Below are positions 7,638-17,313 of a stretch of 64,000 bases of DNA, piece after piece. The stretch's first letter is position 1; each line of letters begins with the position of its first letter. The stretch covers positions 58,750 to 122,749 of the forward strand of contig JAFGQN010000051.1 in the NCBI GenBank assembly GCA_016935665.1, given 5' to 3'. A program made the translations under genes and the position numbers. Source of the DNA: Deltaproteobacteria bacterium (lineage in GTDB: Bacteria; Myxococcota_A; Polyangia; JAAYKL01). Below the pieces are notes generated by a model that saw nothing but the letters and a program-made list of their open reading frames with translations, had not been told where the DNA came from and made no database searches.

Positions 7638-10244
7638 ATGCAAACGGTAACGCGGCGTCTTTCCAATGGCATGCCTGTGATTCTTCGCGAATTCAAAGCG
7701 GCCCCGGTGGTGGCCTGTCAGTTGTGGATTAAAGCGGGGTCGGCGGATGAGCGTCCCCACGAGGCGGGTTTGGCCCACGTGCTGGAACACATGGTGTTCA
7801 AGGGCACGGCCAAACGAAAAGTCGGTGAAATCACACGAGATATCGAAAACGCCGGTGGCAGCATCAACGCGTGGACGTCGCTGGATGAAACCGTGTTTCA
7901 CGTGACCATGGCCGCGCCCTACGTTCATGATGGCCTGGAGGTGCTCAGCGATGCGGTGCTGCACGCATCGCTGGATGAACACGAGCTGGACCGGGAGTTG
8001 CCGGTGATTTGCGAGGAAATTCGCATGGGCAAAGACAGTCCCGAGCGCATGGCCTCCAGCGAACTGTTTGCCGCCATGTTTCAGACCCATCCCTATGGTC
8101 GACCGGTTATCGGATTTCAGGACACGGTGGAAACGTTCACGGCGCGCAATGTTCGCGATTTTTACAACCGCTGGTACACCCCGGCCAATATGATGCTGAT
8201 TGTCGTAGGCGATTTCGATGAGGAAGCCCTGTTCAAGGTGGTGGAAAAATACTTTGGCGAGGGGAAAAAATCCCGAAGTCCAAGGCGCATAACTCGGGAA
8301 GCGGAGCCCATTCAAAACGGCAATCGATTTCGCTTTCACACCATGTCCACTTCGGAATGCAGCCTGGCGATGGGATTTCGTATTCCCGGTTTTCAGCATG
8401 ACGATGTGGCCGCCCTCGATGTTACTGCCGCGCTGCTTGGCCAGGGCGCCAGTTCCCGGCTGGAAATGGAAATTGGTCGTCGTATGGGGCTTTCCAGCGA
8501 AATCAGTGCAGTGTGTTATACCCCCAAAGACGAAGGACTGTTCGGTGTGTTTGCCAAGGCGGCGCCGAAGGATTTGTTGCCCTTGACAGGGCAGATTTCA
8601 AAGCAGGTCGCCATGGTGTGCGATGGGTTGTGCAGCCAGGAAGAAGTGGAAAAAGCGCGCAAACTCCTTTTGAGCGAGGATGCCTTTTCCCTGGAAACCG
8701 TGGATGGACAGGCGCGCAAACTCGGTTATTTCAGGCTGTACTGTGGACAGGAGGGGTATGAGTCCAAATACGTGGATGCCGTGCGCGCCGTTACACCGCT
8801 GACGGTTCGCAATATGGCTCGAAAGTATCTGCGCCAGCCCATGTCCGCATCGGTCATCCTGCCGCAACCCCAACTGGTCAGCGGCGTTCGGCCCGACTGG
8901 CTGGCGGATGACGGAGTGAACACATCGCAGCTCAAAAAAGAAATGACGCGTGCCTGGGTCAAAGAGCAGAAGACAGCGACCCTCTCCAAAAAGAAGACTC
9001 AGGATTTTATTACCCATGTATTTGATTCCGGTGACACGGTGATAGTGCGCCCAGTGGATGCGCCCACGGTGGCTGCGCGGGCGGCTTTTTTCGGGGGACA
9101 GCGCATGGAGCCCGCCCGTTACGCCGGAGTGGGATCCCTGTTGGGGGCGCTGCTGGTCCGTGGAACCGAAAATCGCAGTGCCATGGAAGTGGCCACCCAG
9201 ATGGATTCGTGGGCATGCGCCATCAGTGGATTCTCCGGTCGAAATTCAGTGGGCATCAGTGGCGAGTTTTTACGTGAGAATTATGGCGCCTCCATGGCGC
9301 TGATGGCGGAATGCCTGTATCAGCCCGGGTTTGACGAAGCCGAATTGGAAACTGAGCGCGGCATCTTTTTGCAGATGGTGGAGTCTTCGCTCAACAATGC
9401 CCGAAGTGTCGCGTTTGCAAAGTTTCAAAAAGCGCTTTTTGGTGCGCATCCCTACGGCAGACCCATGTACGGTACACTGCAGACGTTGGAAACCATCGAT
9501 AAAAAGGCGCTGCAGCAGTTTCACCGAAAAACCATCCAGAGAGAAAAGATGGCTCTGGCGGTGGTGGGTGGCGTGGATGTAGACGAAGTTTTGGCCCTGG
9601 CGGAAAAATATTTTGTTCGCGCGTCCTTAAAACCAACCAAAGTGGTGAATCTGTCGTGGGAACCCAAACCGGGACCGGTGTATCAATTGTTTGAGATGGC
9701 CAAGGAGCAATCCCACCTGGTGATTGGTTTTCCAGGGACAGTACTCGATAACAAAGATCGGTTCGTGATGGATGTCATGGTGGAGATTCTGGGCGGGCAT
9801 GGGGGGCGTCTATTTGATATTGTTCGCGAGCAGCAGTCGCTGGCCTATGACGTATCGGCGTTTTCCTTTGACGGAATGGAGCCTGGGTTTATCGCCTTTT
9901 ACGGCGCCACCTCTGTGGGAAATGAAGAGCGGTTCGTGTCGCTTGTTCTGCAAGAGATTGATCGCATCAGCCATAACGCGCCTGACGACAGTGAACTGGC
10001 GCGGGTGCAGCGCTTCCTGATAGGATCCCGCGAAATTTCGCAACAACGGTTTGCGGCACGGGCGGCCGAAGCGTCTCTGAATTGGTTGTACGATCTTGGC
10101 CCCGATAGCGCTGCCCAATACGTTCGGGAAATCTCCCGAGTCACCCCCAAAAAAGTGCAGCAGCTGGCCAAAAAGTATCTTAATCCGGAGCACATGGTGA
10201 TCACTGCTGTGGGCCCGGGGGCGGAAAAACTCAATTTTGCATGA
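7638..10244 (+). CDS. M16-family zinc metallopeptidase, two fused domains
   Basis: An 868-residue protein made of two tandem M16 (insulinase/pitrilysin-like) halves. The N-terminal half has the inverted zinc motif HVLEHMVF (His47, Glu50, His51) and the typical GGSINAWTSLDETVF segment. The C-terminal half (about 440-868) has the family fold signature, including GGHGGRLFDIVREQQSLAYDVSAF, but lacks the H-x-x-E-H motif, as expected for the inactive partner half. Many relatives are encoded as two separate subunits, so the fusion is worth noting. A clear signal peptide is absent. The ribosome site is GGCGGGAG. The family degrades peptides; localisation here is uncertain. Confidence 0.93.
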   Translation: MQTVTRRLSNGMPVILREFKAAPVVACQLWIKAGSADERPHEAGLAHVLEHMVFKGTAKRKVGEITRDIENAGGSINAWTSLDETVFHVTMAAPYVHDGLEVLSDAVLHASLDEHELDRELPVICEEIRMGKDSPERMASSELFAAMFQTHPYGRPVIGFQDTVETFTARNVRDFYNRWYTPANMMLIVVGDFDEEALFKVVEKYFGEGKKSRSPRRITREAEPIQNGNRFRFHTMSTSECSLAMGFRIPGFQHDDVAALDVTAALLGQGASSRLEMEIGRRMGLSSEISAVCYTPKDEGLFGVFAKAAPKDLLPLTGQISKQVAMVCDGLCSQEEVEKARKLLLSEDAFSLETVDGQARKLGYFRLYCGQEGYESKYVDAVRAVTPLTVRNMARKYLRQPMSASVILPQPQLVSGVRPDWLADDGVNTSQLKKEMTRAWVKEQKTATLSKKKTQDFITHVFDSGDTVIVRPVDAPTVAARAAFFGGQRMEPARYAGVGSLLGALLVRGTENRSAMEVATQMDSWACAISGFSGRNSVGISGEFLRENYGASMALMAECLYQPGFDEAELETERGIFLQMVESSLNNARSVAFAKFQKALFGAHPYGRPMYGTLQTLETIDKKALQQFHRKTIQREKMALAVVGGVDVDEVLALAEKYFVRASLKPTKVVNLSWEPKPGPVYQLFEMAKEQSHLVIGFPGTVLDNKDRFVMDVMVEILGGHGGRLFDIVREQQSLAYDVSAFSFDGMEPGFIAFYGATSVGNEERFVSLVLQEIDRISHNAPDDSELARVQRFLIGSREISQQRFAARAAEASLNWLYDLGPDSAAQYVREISRVTPKKVQQLAKKYLNPEHMVITAVGPGAEKLNFA

Positions 10245-10300
10245 CGCGCCCTTTAAATTGCTATCGACTGTTTGGAAAGCGCGATACCTTGCGCAACAGA

Positions 10301-10316
10301 TGTGATTTATTTCACA
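10301..10316. promoter_or_regulatory. CRP/FNR-family binding site upstream of etfBA
   Basis: TGTGATTTATTTCACA is an exact match to TGTGA-N6-TCACA, the symmetric consensus recognised by CRP-type regulators. It lies 165 bases before the etfB start in the only sizeable gap of this gene-dense region. Binding by a CRP/Dnr-type protein is inference; such a regulator is not encoded in the window. Confidence 0.55.
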
Positions 10317-10481
10317 GATGCGAAGTTTCGGTGGCTGAGTCTGAAAAATAGACACTGAAGTGTACAAAAGTTCCTTTTTGTGTAAAAACCCCTTTTCAAA
10401 TTGGTGAAGGGCACGCGTGAAATTGTTTGGAAGCGTCTGTGCTCACTGGATAACAACGATTCGAATTTGAGGAGGTTTTAC

Positions 10482-11312
10482 GTGAAGATCCTCGTCCCAA
10501 TGAAACGGGTCGCAGACCCGGACAATGCAAACAAAGTGAAAATCAGTCCCGATGGCACAAAAGTGACTTCCGAAGGACTTGAAGCAAAACCCAATCCGTT
10601 TGACGAATACGCAGTGGAAACCGCCCTTCGCATTCTTGAAGACGGCGTAGGCAGTGGAAATCTGCGCGGCGAAGTGGTGGTGGTTACCGTTGGCGGCGAT
10701 GACACCGTTCGTCAGGTTCGTCAGTGTCTGGCCATGGGCGCCGACAGGGGCATCATTGTACAGGGCGATGACGATGCGCTGGATTCCACCATCGTGGCCA
10801 ATGTACTGGCTAAAATTGTGGAAAAAGAACAGCCCAATCTGATTATTGCCGGTAAACAGGCTGTGGATGGCGATTCCAATCAGGTGGCCCAGGCGCTGGC
10901 TGAGATTCTGGGATGGCCACAGGCCACATTCGCCGGCAAGGTAGAAGTGCCCCAGGACCTCTCCAGCGCAACCGTTACGCGCGAAGTGGATGGCGGCGCC
11001 GCAAAAGTGAAAGTGCAGCTGCCCGCAGTGATTTCCGTCGACTTGCGGATTGTGTCGCCCACAGGCGTGCAAAATAACGTGGCCGCCGGCAAGGATTATC
11101 AGGATGGCCCGAGATATGCTTCTCTCAAGGGCATCATGAAAGCCAAGAAGAAAAAAGTGGACACCATGACAATTGCCGATTTGGGTGTGGATCAGACACT
11201 CAAAGTGCGTAGCGTCAGTTTCACCGCGCCACCGCAGCGTTCCGCTGGTGTCATTGTTGAAACCGTGGAAGAACTGGTTGCCAAACTGCGCGACGAAGCC
11301 AAGGTACTGTAG
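10482..11312 (+). CDS. etfB: Electron transfer flavoprotein, beta subunit
   Basis: EtfB forms a heterodimer with EtfA; it carries AMP and docks to flavin dehydrogenases in fatty acid and amino acid oxidation or in electron bifurcation. The 276-residue product opens with VKILVPMKRVADPDNANKV and contains the family segments NPFDEYAVETALRI, RQCLAMGADRGI, GKQAVDGDSNQVAQALAEILGWPQATF and the C-terminal KAKKKK helix region. A longer frame begins at 10401, but the GTG at 10482 sits six bases after GGAGG and matches the family's N-terminus, so I start there. etfA follows after 11 bases with its own ribosome site. Confidence 0.95.
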   Translation: MKILVPMKRVADPDNANKVKISPDGTKVTSEGLEAKPNPFDEYAVETALRILEDGVGSGNLRGEVVVVTVGGDDTVRQVRQCLAMGADRGIIVQGDDDALDSTIVANVLAKIVEKEQPNLIIAGKQAVDGDSNQVAQALAEILGWPQATFAGKVEVPQDLSSATVTREVDGGAAKVKVQLPAVISVDLRIVSPTGVQNNVAAGKDYQDGPRYASLKGIMKAKKKKVDTMTIADLGVDQTLKVRSVSFTAPPQRSAGVIVETVEELVAKLRDEAKVL

Positions 11313-11323
11313 GGAGGAACACT

Positions 11324-12304
11324 ATGAGTAATGTATTAGTAGTAGCGAACATTGCAGACAATGAAGTGAAAAAAGCCGTTCTTTCCACCGCCGCTTTTGC
11401 CAAAACTGTTGCCGGTTTCACTGGGGGCACTTACGATATTCTGGCCATTGGCGCAGATTTGTCAGGTGTGAAGGATCAACTGGCCAGGCTTGGCGCCGGA
11501 AAAGTGCTGCTGGCTCAGGGTGCTGATTTGGGAGACGCGTTGGCTGAGCGACTGGCCCCCATTATTGCTGGGGTGGCACAGAGTGGCGGATACAAAGTGG
11601 TGGTTAGCGCCGCTACGTCCATCGCCAAGGATGTATTTCCCCGTTTTGCCGCACGTATCGGCGCTGGCATGGCCAGTGAAGTGGTGGCGGTCAGTAATGA
11701 AGGTGGCAAGCTTACCTACGTGCGACCCATGTATGCCGGCAATGTCAACGGCGCGGTTCAAATCGATAGCGATGTGCAAGTGGTAACCATTCGTCCCACC
11801 GAGTTTGATGCCATTGCGCCCGGTGCTGCATCCAGTGCAGTGGAGGATGTGGCGTTGCCGGCGCCTGAGGCCGTTTGTGGCAAGGTGGAATTTCTCGGTT
11901 TCGAAAAATCCGTTTCCAATCGTCCCGACCTTGCAGAAGCTGCGATTGTCATCAGTGGTGGACGCGGCGTAAAATCCAAAGAGAACTTTAAGTTGATTGA
12001 GGACCTGGCGGATGCACTTGGCGCAGCCGTGGGCGCCAGTCGCGCCGCAGTGGATTCCGGATTCATTCACAACGATTTCCAGGTGGGTCAGACGGGAAAA
12101 ATCGTTGCCCCCGACCTGTACGTCGCCGTCGGTATCTCCGGTGCACTTCAGCACGTGGCCGGCATGAAATCGTCCAAGGTGGTTGTGGCCATCAACAAAG
12201 ACGAAGAAGCCCCTGTCTTCCAGATAGCCGACTACGGCATGGTCGCCGACCTTTTTAAGGTCCTCCCCGAATTAACCGCTGAAGTTAAGAAGATCAAGGG
12301 CTAA
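11324..12304 (+). CDS. etfA: Electron transfer flavoprotein, alpha subunit
   Basis: A 326-residue partner of EtfB that binds FAD. The C-terminal FAD domain is complete: SGGRGVKSKENFKLIEDLA, then GASRAAVDSGFIHNDFQVGQTGK, LYVAVGISGALQHVAGM and VVVAINKDEEAPVFQIADYGMVADLF. The N-terminal domain (1-190) is the nucleotide-fold half shared with EtfB. The start follows GGGAGGA. No dehydrogenase or ETF:quinone oxidoreductase gene lies nearby, so the redox partners are not visible here. Upstream a CRP-like palindrome suggests control by an energy or redox signal. Confidence 0.96.
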   Translation: MSNVLVVANIADNEVKKAVLSTAAFAKTVAGFTGGTYDILAIGADLSGVKDQLARLGAGKVLLAQGADLGDALAERLAPIIAGVAQSGGYKVVVSAATSIAKDVFPRFAARIGAGMASEVVAVSNEGGKLTYVRPMYAGNVNGAVQIDSDVQVVTIRPTEFDAIAPGAASSAVEDVALPAPEAVCGKVEFLGFEKSVSNRPDLAEAAIVISGGRGVKSKENFKLIEDLADALGAAVGASRAAVDSGFIHNDFQVGQTGKIVAPDLYVAVGISGALQHVAGMKSSKVVVAINKDEEAPVFQIADYGMVADLFKVLPELTAEVKKIKG

Positions 12305-12456
12305 CACCCCTCACCCCGTTCCCCGTCCTGCAAAGCAAATTCCACTATGGAATCATCGCATGTAAATTTTTTTTAATAGCGTATTACAGGATGCAATGGC
12401 CATGAAATCTATTCTTCATTGGTTGTCTGTTGAAAAAGGCAGATAACAGAGGTCTT

Positions 12457-14244
12457 CTATTTTTGAAGTGAGTACTCATGCAGCACACGACCGTCGAGCT
12501 GGATGAACTGGACACGGACGTTATTTGGCGAGACGTCCATTCGAGTCCAACCCCATTCGGGCCAGTATTGCTCATATCCGGTTTCGCCGGCGTAGAACAT
12601 CCAACGGGCGCCCGCGTTGCCGGGTAGTGTGTAATGAATGTTATCGACCACCATGTCGGTAAATACATGGTCGTGGCCGTAGAAAAAAATCTGAACGCCG
12701 TAGTCCATCATCAGTTGATGTACCCGAGCCTGTTCGCCAACATATGCGGCCTGGCCTCCGCCTCGGCCGTAATTCGAGTCGGCAACTGTTCCTGCTTGCC
12801 CCCCAACCGTGTGGTGAATGCAGATGAAGCGCCATGTGGACGTGGCGTTTTTTAAGGTATTTTCCAGCCACTCCATTTGGGCCTGACCCAGCGTCCAGTC
12901 ATCAGCAGTGCCTTCACCCCCGGATGACAGCAGATGTGCTGTGGGGGTGTATGTCTGCACATTCAGAACTAAAAACAGGGCATCGCCCCAGGTAAACGCG
13001 TAGTAATCGCCCTCTTCGCTGCCCCCTTCGGGATAGGTATCCGGTCCAGGGCCGGGCATGTAGAGCCTGCGCGCCTCTCGGGACCATTCGATCTCCATAT
13101 CGGTGAAATTGCCGTTTTCACCCTCCCAGTTGCCGATGACGGGGAAATGGGGGACGTGTCCCGGGGCCGGACCCAGCAATTTGCGATAATTCATGTATGC
13201 GCTGCGGGTCACCGCGCCATTGGGCGGCGGATCATTGAAGCCAAACTGGTGAAAATCCAGCATGTCCCCAAGATTAATCATAAAGTCCGGTTGCAAAATC
13301 GATATTTGCGAGCCAATGGTCTCCAGTACATCGGGATAGCCCTGATTGGTATATGACAAATCCGCACCAATATGAGTATCTGTAAGCAGCGCTACGGAAA
13401 ACGATTCACCTTTGTTTGGAGAGGTAACCACTGTATCTTCAAACAGATGAACAGATTTTTCAATGTCATTGGTATCTGTGCCTTCAGCGTCACTCGCTGT
13501 CTCGGTTTCGGAATATGTGTCGTTGCCGTTGGTATCAGACGTTTCGGTCGCACTGTCTGAAACAGTATTCGGTTCCGTATCCGAGGCGGAATCCGAATCG
13601 GTCTCGACAGGGACCGTGGCGCCTGAATCACTGGTCAAGCTGTCGGTATCATCTTCGGAATCAGCCACGCGCATCAATCTGTAGCGATACAGAGTAGATG
13701 CGTTCAGCCCACGCACGTCCCAATGCGCAGCGTCTGCCGTCTCTGTAATACCCCCTACCAGATCGGGGGACAATGGTGCGCTCCATTCTGTATCCATTTC
13801 CTCCCGAACCTGCAGCACCAGTTGGCGCGGATCGCCCTTATCCATCACCACACTCACACTAAATCCATCCAGCCTGGGCGAGAAAAGGAACGGGGCCCCG
13901 GCGATTCCATCGGTGTCATTGGGATCTGCTTCACTGGCGGAATCGCTGTCGCTGTCCTCGGGCATACCTGTGTTCGAGTCGGACTCACCGTCTGTGTCCG
14001 ATTCGCTATCTCCGTCTGAATCAGCATCATTGTCGCCGTCTGTGTCCGAATCGGAATCTCCATCGGTATCGCTGTCCGCGTCTGTGCATACAGCTGCGGA
14101 ATCAGTGCTATCACAGTCGCACGATGTTTTGTCGCTGCTGCATGAGACCACCGTCAGCATGCCACACCACAAAACGGAACGTATTACCCAACGAAACAGT
14201 GTTCCATATCCAGGCGCCATGGAATCCGAATTTTTTATGCGCAT
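12457..14244 (-). CDS. Surface metallophosphoesterase lipoprotein with SD-rich linker
   Basis: The 595-residue product starts at the ATG at 14244, seven codons inside the longest frame, because GGGAGG lies directly upstream. Lipobox TVVSC gives lipid Cys35. Residues 54-110 are an Asp/Ser/Gly linker. Residues 115-195 look like a fibronectin-type fold preceding calcineurin-like enzymes, followed by a second Ser/Thr/Asp-rich linker. The catalytic part (280-590) has LLTDTHIGAD, NLGDMLDF, VIGNWEGENG, ICIHHTVGG and FFYGHDHVF, the metal ligands of purple-acid-phosphatase-like enzymes. It runs opposite to etfBA. The phosphate donor is unknown; its anchor design matches the neighbouring polysaccharide-degrading enzymes. 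Confidence 0.88.
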   Translation of the reverse strand: MRIKNSDSMAPGYGTLFRWVIRSVLWCGMLTVVSCSSDKTSCDCDSTDSAAVCTDADSDTDGDSDSDTDGDNDADSDGDSESDTDGESDSNTGMPEDSDSDSASEADPNDTDGIAGAPFLFSPRLDGFSVSVVMDKGDPRQLVLQVREEMDTEWSAPLSPDLVGGITETADAAHWDVRGLNASTLYRYRLMRVADSEDDTDSLTSDSGATVPVETDSDSASDTEPNTVSDSATETSDTNGNDTYSETETASDAEGTDTNDIEKSVHLFEDTVVTSPNKGESFSVALLTDTHIGADLSYTNQGYPDVLETIGSQISILQPDFMINLGDMLDFHQFGFNDPPPNGAVTRSAYMNYRKLLGPAPGHVPHFPVIGNWEGENGNFTDMEIEWSREARRLYMPGPGPDTYPEGGSEEGDYYAFTWGDALFLVLNVQTYTPTAHLLSSGGEGTADDWTLGQAQMEWLENTLKNATSTWRFICIHHTVGGQAGTVADSNYGRGGGQAAYVGEQARVHQLMMDYGVQIFFYGHDHVFTDMVVDNIHYTLPGNAGARWMFYAGETGYEQYWPEWGWTRMDVSPNNVRVQFIQLDGRVLHEYSLQK

Positions 14245-14359
14245 GAATCCTCCCTGATTTTTCATTGTTAACCGCGTCGGACAACGGAATCAACAGGTTG
14301 CTGGGGTTTTATGGCGATTTTGGGAGATAGTTGGGGAAAAAGTGCCTGTGAGGTGTAAT

Positions 14360-14818
14360 TCAACCGTGGACCAGAGTCTCGATAAATTTGAATTCTGATT
14401 TTTCCACCGGCATAACAGACAATCGATTGCCTCGCTGCAGCAGACGCATTTTTGCCAACTCGGGATACTGTTTCAGCTCATCGAGAGGGATTAGTCGCTT
14501 GAATTTGCGTTCAAACGCAACATCCACCAGAATCCATTTGGGATTGTCGACACTGGATTTGGGGTCGAAATACCTGCTTTTATTATCGAACTGGGTGGGA
14601 TCCGGGTAGGGTGCCGAGGCGACAGTGCAAATGCCCGCAATCCCGGGGGGACATGCATTGCTGTGATAAAACAGCACCCTGTCACCTGGTTTCATGTGGT
14701 CCCGCATGATGTTTCGCGCCTGATAATTGCGCACGCCGTCCCAGGGTTCGCTCTTCTTTTTCTTGAGATCATCAATTGAGAATACGTTTGGCTCTGTTTT
14801 CACCAGAAAATAATTCAT
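14360..14818 (-). CDS. EVE-domain protein
   Basis: A 152-residue single-domain protein of the EVE (PUA-like) fold, related to thymocyte nuclear protein 1. Recognisable are YFLVKTEPNVFSIDDL at the start, WDGVRNYQARNIMRDHMKPGDRVLFYHSN, GIAGICTVASAPYPDPTQFD, and WILVDVAFERKF with LIPLDELK. EVE domains bind modified bases in RNA or DNA. The ATG at 14818 is preceded by GAGGTG; an in-frame longer version (to 14911) has no ribosome site. The gene sits alone among polysaccharide-degradation genes, with no restriction system next to it, so a housekeeping role is as likely as a defence one. Confidence 0.92.
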   Translation of the reverse strand: MNYFLVKTEPNVFSIDDLKKKKSEPWDGVRNYQARNIMRDHMKPGDRVLFYHSNACPPGIAGICTVASAPYPDPTQFDNKSRYFDPKSSVDNPKWILVDVAFERKFKRLIPLDELKQYPELAKMRLLQRGNRLSVMPVEKSEFKFIETLVHG

Positions 14819-15024
14819 TTGTTTCACCTCATCAGTGCGCATCTGTTCACAATCCCCGATTGCCCCTTTTGCATGCGCACTCTTTGAAGGAAAATCAACT
14901 GTCAACGACAAATGGATGTGCCGTTTTGAGGGAAGCCGTGTGTATGCCAGGTGCGTTTGGAAAATTGCGGAGTCAATTTGAGACTGAATTGTAAAGCGAA
15001 AGGGAATAAATAATTCGGTGAGGG

Positions 15025-16653
15025 TTATTCCAGAGTTGGGGTTTCCCAGTTAATCCATTCGGACAAATTGGCGGTAGCGACTGGCTGCGGCTCCATTCGG
15101 CCATCGGGGTCCGCTGTTCGCGTCAGATGGCCGCGAATGGCCCTTTTTAACGGCTCGCCCTGAGTATTTTCGTAAAATGTGCAGTGTTGGTGGGGATCAT
15201 CCGGATTGCCGCCATGGTAGGCCACGTTCTTTTCAACGCCCAATGCCTTGAACACTTCGCCACCGGCCGCTGTTGCAGCGTGCTGTGCGACGGATCCCAA
15301 TTCACCAATACGCGAGTTGTCTAAAACCAGTAACCCGCGCGGCGCGTACATGGCCACCAGCGAATGCGTATCAGCCGGAATGGTGTTCACCTTGTCTTTG
15401 TAATTGCCAAAATCGGCGCCAAACCATCCGGCCGCCTCACTCCATGCAGAGTTGAGTGACTGAGCGGGCTTGCCGTTGGGTCCCATGGGGCTGGTGTTCA
15501 CAACTCTGAAAGCCGACACACCACCGGTACCGGATTCCTGCGGAATGCCCAGTGCAATCCGCTCATCGAAGGCGCCCACAGTAAACGCGCCCTTACCCAG
15601 TCGGGAACATCCGGTCACACCAAGTGCGGTTGGGTCGATAATATCATTGCGACCCGCGTCCCGTTCGGCCACCAGTACATCGATTATCCGGCTGACACCC
15701 CACGCCCAACCCACCTGGGCGCTGGCGCCGGTATTGCCGTAAATATTGGTAAACAAACCTGAACGACTCTTTTCATCAGCCATCTCTCCGTTGCTGAAAC
15801 TGATTGTCGCCACCCCCTCCTGTTTGAGTATGCCGGCACTCAAAGAGACGCCGCCAATTCCAATAATGGCCGGTACAGGTCCGTCACCGCCGCCGGGCAA
15901 ACTGACCCTGGCGGAGAAATTAATACTCTTACCCCCATGCTCCACATGCACATCAATTTTAGAAGCGCTAACGGTTCCGGAGACCGTTTCCGGCGTACCT
16001 GGCTTTTCGCCATGAATATATTTTTCCACCGCCTTTTTGATTTCAGCCCTTCGACACGCCCATTCAGACTTTTTTGTCATACGCGTGCCGTCAAAGAATT
16101 CGAACAAATCAGGGAGCTTGCTTTCGTTGATGTTTTTTGGCTCGCCCACTTCGCAGGCTTCGCCAACGAATTCCACGAAGTCCGCGTTGTATTCATCGGC
16201 CCAATCCCCGTCGGCATCGGAGTCTCCGTCGCTGTCGGAGTCTCCGTCACTGTCGGTGTCACCATCCGAGTCGGTGTCGGTGTCCGCGTCTGCAGGAATG
16301 ATAGCACCTTCGCAGCAATGCTGATCGTCGGGACACGTCTGCTCGCTGTGCGGCGTACCATTCCAGGAGGAACAATGATTCAGACACTCATATTCGCAAG
16401 TGAACTCAGTGGTATCTGAATCGCTATCGGAATCCCCGTCTGTATCACTATCCCCATCGGAATCCCCATCAGAATCCCCGTCTGTATCACTATCCCCATC
16501 GGAATCCCCGTCTGTATCCCCGTCTGTATCCCCATCAGAATCGATATCACTTTCGTTCTGTGAATCTTCCCCGGAATCACCCCCGCCGCAAGCGCTCATC
16601 AGCGAAAGCGCGATTAGAGCGAGGTAATACAAATAAATATTTTTAAAATTCAT
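15025..16653 (-). CDS. CE15 glucuronoyl esterase lipoprotein with SD linkers and Cys mini-domain
   Basis: A 542-residue lipoprotein (lipobox SLMSAC, Cys22). Residues 36-82 and 121-150 are Asp/Ser/Gly linkers flanking a six-cysteine mini-domain at 86-114. The catalytic domain (about 165-530) is CE15: GVTGCSRLGKGAF with nucleophile Ser350, PQESGTGG with Glu373, and HQHCTFY with His490. CE15 enzymes cut the ester between lignin and the 4-O-methyl-glucuronic acid of xylan. AAGGAG precedes the ATG. It is divergent from the GH10 gene 1.07 kb away. Cell-surface attachment is inferred from the lipid anchor and long linker. Confidence 0.92.
   Translation of the reverse strand: MNFKNIYLYYLALIALSLMSACGGGDSGEDSQNESDIDSDGDTDGDTDGDSDGDSDTDGDSDGDSDGDSDTDGDSDSDSDTTEFTCEYECLNHCSSWNGTPHSEQTCPDDQHCCEGAIIPADADTDTDSDGDTDSDGDSDSDGDSDADGDWADEYNADFVEFVGEACEVGEPKNINESKLPDLFEFFDGTRMTKKSEWACRRAEIKKAVEKYIHGEKPGTPETVSGTVSASKIDVHVEHGGKSINFSARVSLPGGGDGPVPAIIGIGGVSLSAGILKQEGVATISFSNGEMADEKSRSGLFTNIYGNTGASAQVGWAWGVSRIIDVLVAERDAGRNDIIDPTALGVTGCSRLGKGAFTVGAFDERIALGIPQESGTGGVSAFRVVNTSPMGPNGKPAQSLNSAWSEAAGWFGADFGNYKDKVNTIPADTHSLVAMYAPRGLLVLDNSRIGELGSVAQHAATAAGGEVFKALGVEKNVAYHGGNPDDPHQHCTFYENTQGEPLKRAIRGHLTRTADPDGRMEPQPVATANLSEWINWETPTLE
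16306..16398 (-). other. Six-Cys mini-domain coding segment (CE15 copy)
   Basis: Encodes residues 86-116 of the CE15 protein: C-EYE-C-LNH-C-SSWNGT...C-PDDQH-CC, spacing C-x3-C-x3-C-x12-C-x5-CC. The same pattern occurs in the second GH10 and in the GH11 enzyme, always bracketed by SD-rich linkers. Confidence 0.85.
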
Positions 16654-17277
16654 TGATCAGGCTCCTTTTTTTGGGAACGGATTGCTCGATGGTCGTATCC
16701 AGATGGTTTCCTTTATTGGTCAAAGTGCCACGTACAAAAAAATGCGCTCAAAAAAAGAGAAAGAGGAGGTATCACCGGGTAAAATCGCAGAGTTTACCGG
16801 GCGCTTCATGGGAATTCATCCCTCCTGGCGCGGTCCCTGATTCCGTACTGCTCATGGGCAAAGGTATCTGGAAATTACAGCGTTTGTAATGTCAACATTT
16901 CAAGTTCCACGCCGGCTGTGCCACGGATGTCTAATCCCTCAATAAAAAACGGTATATACAAACTCGCCCAGGGACAATCCTGTTTCCTCCTCCCGTCGAA
17001 ACAATGGGCAACGGTGATGGTGCCACTGCTTCGCTTTTCTGTGCGCAACGCTCCAGTAATGCACGAGATTCTTCAGGCCTGAAACTACCTGCTCGTGATA
17101 CAGATTATACTTGCGCCATTATTACCAGGACGAACCCTGGACGACGCCGAGATGCTTTGTTCCTGTCGCCCGAAGGTCTTATAAGTCGTTTACAATGCAA
17201 TGTTCGATAAAAGGATGCTCAACTCAGCCATAAACACTTAGACCGGAGTCGCTTTCGGGATCATAATCGGCGCTGTA

Positions 17278-17313
17278 TGTGAGACCACCGACTCAAGGGA
17301 CGCTGGTCTCACA
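17278..17313. repeat. Perfect 10-bp inverted repeat with 16-base loop
   Basis: TGTGAGACCA (17278-17287) is repeated inverted as TGGTCTCACA (17304-17313). No T-run follows on either side, so it is not a typical terminator. It could be a binding site or an RNA hairpin in the leader of the GH10 gene 400 bases downstream. Confidence 0.6.

Noticed and set aside
16085..16627. Long plus-strand frames opposite the CE15 linker (Ser-Pro-Ser-Val repeats)
   Set aside because: They are the complement of the Asp/Ser/Gly repeats; the other linkers give the same artefact.
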